A stretch of DNA of 64,000 bases from positions 124,001 through 188,000 of the forward strand of contig NW_024881786.1 in assembly GCF_019059575.1 (NCBI RefSeq). The letters are read 5' to 3'. Positions 57,578 through 64,000 of this stretch are shown here, piece by piece. A model generated the notes under the pieces. That model did not search any database and was not told the origin of the DNA. It saw only the letters and a list, made by a program, of their open reading frames with translations. Position 1 is the first letter of the stretch. The number at the start of each line of letters is the position of its first letter. The position numbers and the translations under genes were made by a program. This DNA is from Amphibalanus amphitrite. Taxonomy: Eukaryota > Arthropoda > Thecostraca > Balanomorpha > Balanidae.

Positions 57578-59814
57578 CCCGCCGCCCCTCGGCGACAGGC
57601 CGCCGACTGGCCTATCAGCGCCCCGCGCGGGTCACACAGGAACAGGGGCTGCCCAGCGGCCATCACCTGGCGTGCATTAGCGCAGGGGGCGGCCCCGATT
57701 CAAAAAGTCGCTAATCCTGGCCGGGGCCGGCGCACAATGGACGGTCGTCCGGCCGTTCGCGGCGTGCTCAGTTGGGCAGAAGCGATGCGCGATATCCGGC
57801 CCTGGTCCCCGGCCGGCGCTCGATGGGGCTCTGTGATTGCCTGCGTCCGAGGGCTGGCCGTGTCCCCGCCGTGTCCCCGCCGTGTCCCCGCCGTGTCCCC
57901 GCCCCCCGGCGAGGGGTCGACAGGTAATTAGTGGACCATTTGTCGCTGTGTCGTGTCCGCGCCGCCCCCTCCCCCGCCCCCGCCCCCGCTCGCCGGCGGT
58001 CTTTGAAGCCGCTCAGACGGTGAACAGATCTATCTGTTGTCGGCCTGTTTTCCGGCAGAGCAATCGGCCCATTTTCCGGCACAGTGGGTTTGTGGGCGGC
58101 TGGCCTGATGGAAGGGTGACGGCCCGACGGACGGGGAGAGCTACCGGAGAGGAGGAGAGAGGGACGGACGGGTACCGCCGAGGGGGTGACGCGGTCCGCT
58201 GCAGAGCCGCCGGAGATACCGGACCCCGTCCCACCGGTCAGCCCGCGCCGGAGACAAACACGACCTCAGCTCAGTGGATGTGGCACTCGGCACTGTAGAA
58301 ATTAAAGGGAACATTGAACCATGCAGCGTCCCAGAAAACAGAACTCAGGCGGCACATTCCGCTCATGCAGAGTGTGGAAGAAAACGTACAAATTTGTAAA
58401 GGACCCAAGCGTCGCCTCTCAGGATGAAGATGGTGTCCAGCAAAAGCGACACCAAATGTTTCACAATTTAAATGCGTAAGATCGAAGATATTTCCTTTTA
58501 TTTGCCGATGCTATGTTGATACGTCTGACGGACAACCGGGACGTTGGCGCTGGTCGCGTGATGCTTTCTAAGAAAACTCATCCCTTAGGTGCTTCAATAG
58601 TTCTTAGGTACTTCCTTTGCATTGATTTACTACATGCTAGGTACTGAAGGTAATTGTGTGCAGGAAGATATTAAATATGGGTGTTGAAATAAAGATAGAT
58701 TTTAGCGTAGATAAGATAATGTTTCATTGTTCAAAGTGTCAGAAAAGCGAATTGGACTGTTCTAATTCAGCGCCGCACGGGGAGTTCGTCAGTACAGCCA
58801 GGCTACATGCGAACTGCGAATGCCAGCCCTCTGCCGTTGCGGGGCGAAACCGCCGCCCTGGCAGTTGCTGAGGTGACCCATCAGAGCCGGAGTGGCTCCG
58901 GGCTGTCCTCAGCTCACACTTCCACCGTCGCCCCCGAGTTACACACACGACTCCCACCGTCGCGTCGGACAGGCCGCGGGCACGGCGGTGATACCATCTG
59001 ACAAGGTCCGGCGACGGGTGTCCGCCACCGCGCCACGGCCGTAACCACGGCCGCAGCGTCTGGCTAATTACCGGCCGGCTGTTGGCGGCTGTCACGCGCG
59101 CAGCTCGCCGCCTTGGTGACACCTCCCCTCCACCGCAACACGTGTCGGAGGCGGTCACAAAGCCAGCCGTGGGCGGCGATATTGACTTGGTCGCCGGCCG
59201 CGGGCTGCAGCCAGGGCAGGCGGCGACCTCCCCGCTCCACGCGTCTGTCGGAGGGACTGACGGGTCTGCGCAGTCAACGGTCCGGGAACAGAAAGGGCTT
59301 CTGACCACTCAGCGCATTTCTGGGGTCACTAGGCGGCACAGTACCACTCCGAACTGCGATAGCCGACCTGAAAGCAGCAGTAGCCACCACGAGTTGCGGC
59401 CAGCCGGTCCCGAGCTGCGGCCAGCCCGGCCCGGCGGCGCGCTGTTTGCGCCCGGGATTATCAGCGGCCGGCTGGCTGCGTGTGCGCGCCGCCAAGGCCG
59501 TACTCTGCTCGGCAGAGTGGCGCCGGCCCCAGCCGCATAACTGCGGGGTAAATGGCGTGCACGCGCGCGGCGCGCCCGCTCCCAAATGGGACCAGTTGCA
59601 GGTAATTTGAGTGACAAGCGTGACTTAGCCAGTGTTGCAATGCCTTGCGCACTTTTTGACGAAGACGTGGTGCCTGTTAGCGCATTTTTCTTTCGCAAGG
59701 CTCATCATTAGAAAATGATTGGAACTAGATGGACGCGGTGCAGTCAATCAATTTCAGCCCGAGGTTAATGGCCTACTAAAACTTCACAGACACAGTAAAA
59801 ACGCATCAGCAATC
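57578..59814. other. CpG-dense unique DNA, no gene recognised
   Basis: A 12-bp tandem (CCGTGTCCCCGC) is at about 57858-57902. AT-richer 58.3-58.75 kb. Open frames on both strands are compositional. Confidence 0.45.
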
Positions 59815-59818
59815 TTAA

Positions 59819-60999
59819 CCCGCGCCCCGCTGGGGGGGGGGGGGCAGAATCTGCCCCCCTCCCGTTTTTCGCCAATAACTTCTAAACGCGTTACGCCAGC
59901 GACGTCAAACTTTCAGTACCTTATCATACATCAATTTGACACGTTCCCTGAAAATTTGAACGAAATCCGTCGGAAAATTTTTGAGAAATTGACGTTTTAG
60001 TGACGTCATGTTCGCCATTTTCGCCTCAAAAACGGCAAAATTTCAAACGCCGCTAACATCTTCATTTTTAAAGGAATCAAGACGTAACAAAAAGGTTATA
60101 CGTGATTCCACGTTGTCTATCAAATGGCTATCTCGGTTTTTTGAAAATTTTGGATTTTGGCCCAAAATTTTTCAAAAAATTGATTTTTTTGGGAAAATAG
60201 TTATAAAATCCAAAATTTTGAGTGTATCGAAAAAACCGGAATATATGTCAGAGAAGTGGTCAATGTGCATCTACATACCAATTTTCAGAAGAATCGGTTC
60301 AAAAATGTGGGAGTTATTCAAAATTTTATGACGTCACGACACAAAAAAATTTTGAAAAATGATTTTTTTGGAAGTTCTAGACCTCGTACGGAAACAAAAA
60401 TAGCACCATTCGATTTGCCGTGAAAAACTGCATCAGATAGACACCTTTTTGGGCCTTAACAACCAACTTCAAAATTTGACCTCACTTGACCTGACCTTGA
60501 CCTGACCTCGACCTGAAATTCATCCAGAGGTGGTCCATATCACTTATTGAGTGTGCCTATTGAATTCTATGAGTAAAATGAACCATAAAACATGTGTCGC
60601 ACATGCCCTCTTCTATATTTTGTTTTTGGTGACCTGACCTGACCTGACCTGACCTTGACCTTGACCTTTGAATGACATTGTATGCAACGAATATTGTCTT
60701 GGTAGTCTAAGAACACGTTTTGGGCAATCAGTCTCAGTCCATTCTTCGGCAACTACGGTGCAAGGCCGATACTGTAGAAACTTGCATTTTGTACCCTTGA
60801 CCTGACCTTGACCTGACCTCTGACCTACTTAAGCAAAAAATTTTGGGCTCTTAAGATCCGCCTTGTTGAGAGCTTTCGATTGCCGTTTTCCCCGTCTTTC
60901 TACGACCATCGGTTCGGAAGTTAGACAGGGGGGGCAGAATCTGCCCCCCCCCCCCCCCCAGCAGGGCGCGTATGGCTGAATAGCCCAGCGGGGCGCGGG
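59819..60999. mobile_element. TTAA element copy 5 (CCCGCGCCCC family), 1181 bp
   Basis: TTAA at 59815-59818 and 61000-61003 flank ends CCCGCGCCCCGCTGGG. The left hairpin has core CAGAATCTG between G- and C-runs (about 59831-59860). The right one has the same core at about 60927-60959, set deeper by an extra ~45 bp between end and hairpin. TGACGTCA lies at 60001-60008, with a related TGACGTCAC at 60329. Dense TGACCT half-sites lie at 60480-60530, 60632-60668 and 60797-60825. No transposase is encoded. Copy 6 next door is inverted. Confidence 0.8.
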
Positions 61000-61003
61000 T
61001 TAA

Positions 61004-61688
61004 TAGTTGTCCTTGACATAGTCTTCCCTAGTAATTGAAATCACTGGGACATGATTTATGAATCATCTCTGTTATAATAAGACTTGTCATCAGGTAAGGT
61101 GCACAGAACTAAATAGTTATCTGCAGGTACCAGAAACTTGTGATCATTTACTATGCGTATTATTGCTAAAAAGTAACGCAATTCTGCTACCATCGTAGCA
61201 TGCAACACACATGCCAGATAGAAGAACATGCGTTCGGATATTATCAAAATTTAAAGACGTATAATTGCAGTTAGACAGTCTTTGTTCGCCGAGGTGGTAA
61301 ACAATCAGCCATTTAATAAGTTAATCTCTGTCGCCATTGTTCTCTAAATATGATTGAAACGTTAGGCGATTATTACCACTCAACATTGTTCCAGGTCCCG
61401 ACCGTTTCATTAGGCATACAGGTAATATCTCATTTTGTTGCGGTATGCTCGAGTTGCAAAACGACACCCAGTGTCACTGGCTAACCATCAGCCGTGCTCG
61501 CAGCGCAGTCTACCTTCAGGCGTACTCACGGCACAGTCTATGTACGGCTCTCGCGAGATTAAGCGGTAGGTTTTGCACTTTTATATTTCCGGTTATATCT
61601 CAGAAACTAATCAATCTACGATGAAGCCATTTTACACGATCATGGCCGGCTTGTAAACCAACAAGTGGATCGCATCTTCAACACTTAA
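61004..61688. other. Spacer with two stray 34-bp repeat units and an inverted end
   Basis: CGCAGTCTACCTTCAGGCGT at 61502-61521 is the unit word of the minisatellite that resumes at 62955. At 61567-61582 CGGTAGGTTTTGCAC starts, and its complement GTGCAAAACCTACCG ends near 62932. The segment 61550-62945 therefore has inverted ends and encloses TTAA element copy 6. This suggests an element inserted in the minisatellite. Confidence 0.55.
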
Positions 61689-62864
61689 CCCGCGCCCCAC
61701 TGGGGTCTGCGTATAACACGCCCTACTGGGGGGGGGGGGGCTATTCATAGCCCCCTCCTAACTCCGAAAATACTGGGCCGATCGTCAAAATTCAAACGGT
61801 GTCTGATAGCCCCGGAAAAACTGTCGAGCGAAACCTAATTTCATTGACTTCGAGGTCACCGATGACGTCACAGGTCAGGTCAAAGTAAAAATTATTAGCA
61901 TTTTGGCTTCTTCACGTTTTGGGCTCTGGCCGCCGTCTTACAAGTCAGATCAGGCTCATTTTTGGTTCACACACTCGTGAACAGATTCTCTAGATACTCT
62001 GAGGGTACCAAACTTGTACTTTGATTTTCAGGTCAAGGTCAAGTCATCACAGGTCACGAAAATATTATATCATCCGTCGGTCACGTGACACATGTTTTAT
62101 GGTCCATTTAGGCCAAAAATTTCGAATTTGATGTCATCTGTGTCATTCGAGGTCATTTTGAGTCAAATTTAGCTTAGGTCAGGTCACTTTCAGGTCAAAA
62201 AAGGTCAAATTTTGAAGTTAAAATTTTTCAACAAAAAAGGTATCTATTGGATGCAGTTTGAGCTCAGGAACACGATGGTGCTATTTATATTGGCGTACGA
62301 TGTCAAAGTCGTGCTGAAAAATTGATTTGAAAAATTAATAATTGTTAATTTTTTGCAATAATGCGTATAACTTGGCCATTTTTGAAGATACTTAGCTAAA
62401 ACTGGCTAGAGCTAGTCATAATAATGCGTTCTATCACATATATTCCGTTTTTTTTAAGTAAAAAAAATGGAAAAAATGTAAAAAAAAATAAATTTTGAAT
62501 TTTATTATATAAAATTTTCGAAATTTTCAAAATTTCGAAAATCCGAGATAGCAGTTTGATAGCGCAGTCTATTCTGAGTCCTCTCATGCAAAGAAATTGG
62601 ATCTAGCTTAAAAACTGAGCTCTTGGGAGCGATTGCCGTGGTTCAATGTTTTGCGTCGAAATCGGCCGAACATGACGTCACTCTGACGTCATTTCCGGCC
62701 GACCTATGGTAAGTACGAAGTTGAAATTTCGACACAAGGTGTCAAATTGATGCAGCCGAAGGTACTGAAAGTTTGGCGTCGATACGTCAAGCGGTTTGGA
62801 CGTTATTGCAGAAAAACGGGAGGGGGGCTGTAAATAGCCCCCCCCCCCCCCAGTGGGGCGCGGG
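61689..62864. mobile_element. TTAA element copy 6 (CCCGCGCCCC family), 1176 bp, inverted relative to copy 5
   Basis: TTAA at 61685-61688 and 62865-62868 flank ends CCCGCGCCCCACTGGGG. Hairpin cores are CTATTCATAG on the left (about 61728-61755, set deeper) and CTGTAAATAG on the right (about 62821-62850). The compact end is on the right, opposite to copy 5. CRE palindromes are at 61863-61870, 62673-62680 and 62684-62691. AGGTCA sites cluster at 61852-61890 and 62030-62060. No transposase is encoded. Confidence 0.8.
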
Positions 62865-62954
62865 TTAAAAGCATAAGACGACGAATATATAGCCTGAAGT
62901 ACACTAAATTTTCTAGGTGCAAAACCTACCGTTATAACCCGCGAGACCTGTACC

Positions 62955-63547
62955 TTCAGGCGTACTCTGTCTCGCGGCACAGTCTACCTTCAGGCGTACT
63001 GTGTATCGTGGCACAGTCTACCTTCAGGCGTACTGTGTATCGCGGCACAGTCTACCTTCAGGCGTACTGTGTATCGCGGCACAGTCTACCTTCAGGCGTA
63101 CTGTGTATCGCGGCACAGTCTACCTTCAGGCGTACTGTGTATCGCTGCACAGTCTACCTTCAGGCGTACTGTGTATCGCGGCACAGTCTACCTTCAGGCG
63201 TACTGTGTATCGCGGCACAGTCTACCTTCAGGCGTTTTGTGTATCGTGGCACAGTCTACCTTCAGGCGTTTTGTGTATCGCGACACAGTCTACCTTCAGG
63301 CGTACTGTGTATCGCGGCACAGTCTACCTTCAGGCGTACTCTGTCTCGCGGTACAGTCTACTTTCAGGCGTAGTTACTGTGCATTGCGGCGCAGTCTACC
63401 TTCAGGCGTACTGTGTATCGCGGCACAGTCTACCTTCAGGCGTACTGTGTATCGCGGCACACTCTACCTTCAGGCGTACTGTGTATCACGGCGCAGTCTA
63501 CCTTCAGGTGTTTTGTGTATCGCGGCACAGTCTACCTCCAGGCGTTT
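62955..63547. repeat. 34-bp minisatellite, about 17 copies
   Basis: Units contain GTGTATCGCGGCACAGTCTA and CCTTCAGGCGTAC at an exact 34-bp period. Rare variants (GCGTTTTG for GCGTACTG, one inserted TAGT) are present. Since 34 is one more than a multiple of 3, all three plus frames stay open in rotation. The protein-like frames are artefacts. Confidence 0.95.
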
Positions 63548-64000
63548 CAGTGTCCTGATATGACTAATCCCTCATACTTGTTCCTTAGAATTCGGATGAT
63601 GCTAGAAAAGGGAGACCTAATATTTGGCCACCAGCTGGAATATTATCAAATTATTACCATACAATTGACAAATTGCTTATTAGGTGCATGCATTGTACTT
63701 TGTCATTGAAAATAAACGTTGAAAATAAAGCTTGTCATCTGAAACATGCCAAGCTCTTTCCAATTTCTATTATTTAATTCTATCCCATTCGTGAATGAAA
63801 GGAATCACCAATTCGGACCATTGTTAACAGCCTCGTTTAAAAATACGCCCTTACGTAGGTATCGCCGGTAAGTACGAGGCCATCCGTTTGAAATATATAA
63901 CCTACTATAATGGAGTCCGGGATTTTTTCTCCGCGGATAATGGCCGTAGAGCGGCTCGAGATCGCTGCATCCCGTCCGTCAGTGAGAGCGGCGGGTCTGT
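63548..64000. other. AT-rich unique DNA, nothing recognised
   Basis: There is no coding signal. The last 60 bp become CpG-rich again. Confidence 0.5.

Noticed and set aside
63001-63563. 185-codon frame with SLPSGVLCIAAQSTFRR repeats
   Set aside because: The 34-bp period rotates through all frames, so openness is not evidence of coding.

Overview
This looks like a nuclear stretch of an invertebrate animal genome with no protein-coding host gene that I can defend. It is GC-rich, with abundant undepleted CpG, dense minisatellites and microsatellites, many terminal-inverted-repeat (TIR) DNA transposons and one tRNA-derived short element. I see no operons, ribosome binding sites or bacterial gene density. 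An arthropod, perhaps a crustacean, is my best guess. It is only a guess, because no host gene is available to place it.

The left third (about 2.8 to 17.2 kb) is a transposon graveyard. It holds a 265-bp hAT-type element with an 8-bp target duplication. Four elements of about 0.9 kb are bounded by TTAA and start with CCCTC, like piggyBac-type non-autonomous elements. A broken Tc1/mariner copy has its transposase split by about 3.2 kb of nested insertions, which include a GACGTCGG-rich palindromic element carrying a tRNA-like sequence. A nested stack at 14.1 to 17.1 kb contains elements within elements, plus a 98-bp element whose empty site can be recovered from an inverted copy nearby.

The middle (about 17 to 51 kb) is mostly CpG-dense unique DNA broken by about twenty unrelated tandem arrays, with units from 2 bp to about 58 bp. 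They produce long, spectacular but spurious open frames. A few GC-rich blocks have short AT-rich cores that resemble homeodomain or GATA sites and could be regulatory. This is speculative.

The right part (about 52 to 64 kb) holds a 1351-bp foldback element with arms of about 450 bp, a 406-bp mariner-type miniature element and a 2059-bp hAT relative of the 265-bp copy. The latter has a 177-bp TTAA element nested in it. Two TTAA elements of about 1.18 kb follow, and then a 34-bp minisatellite.

The most unusual signal is shared by the six larger TTAA elements. Each has, just inside both ends, a run of G, a short palindromic core and a run of C, a hairpin whose core differs between copies. Their interiors carry repeated AGGTCA nuclear-receptor half-sites, including DR1, DR4 and IR1 spacings, and most also carry TGACGTCA (CRE) palindromes. 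The six lie as three adjacent pairs in opposite orientation. These elements may act as mobile carriers of hormone- and cAMP-type response sites, but that is inference.
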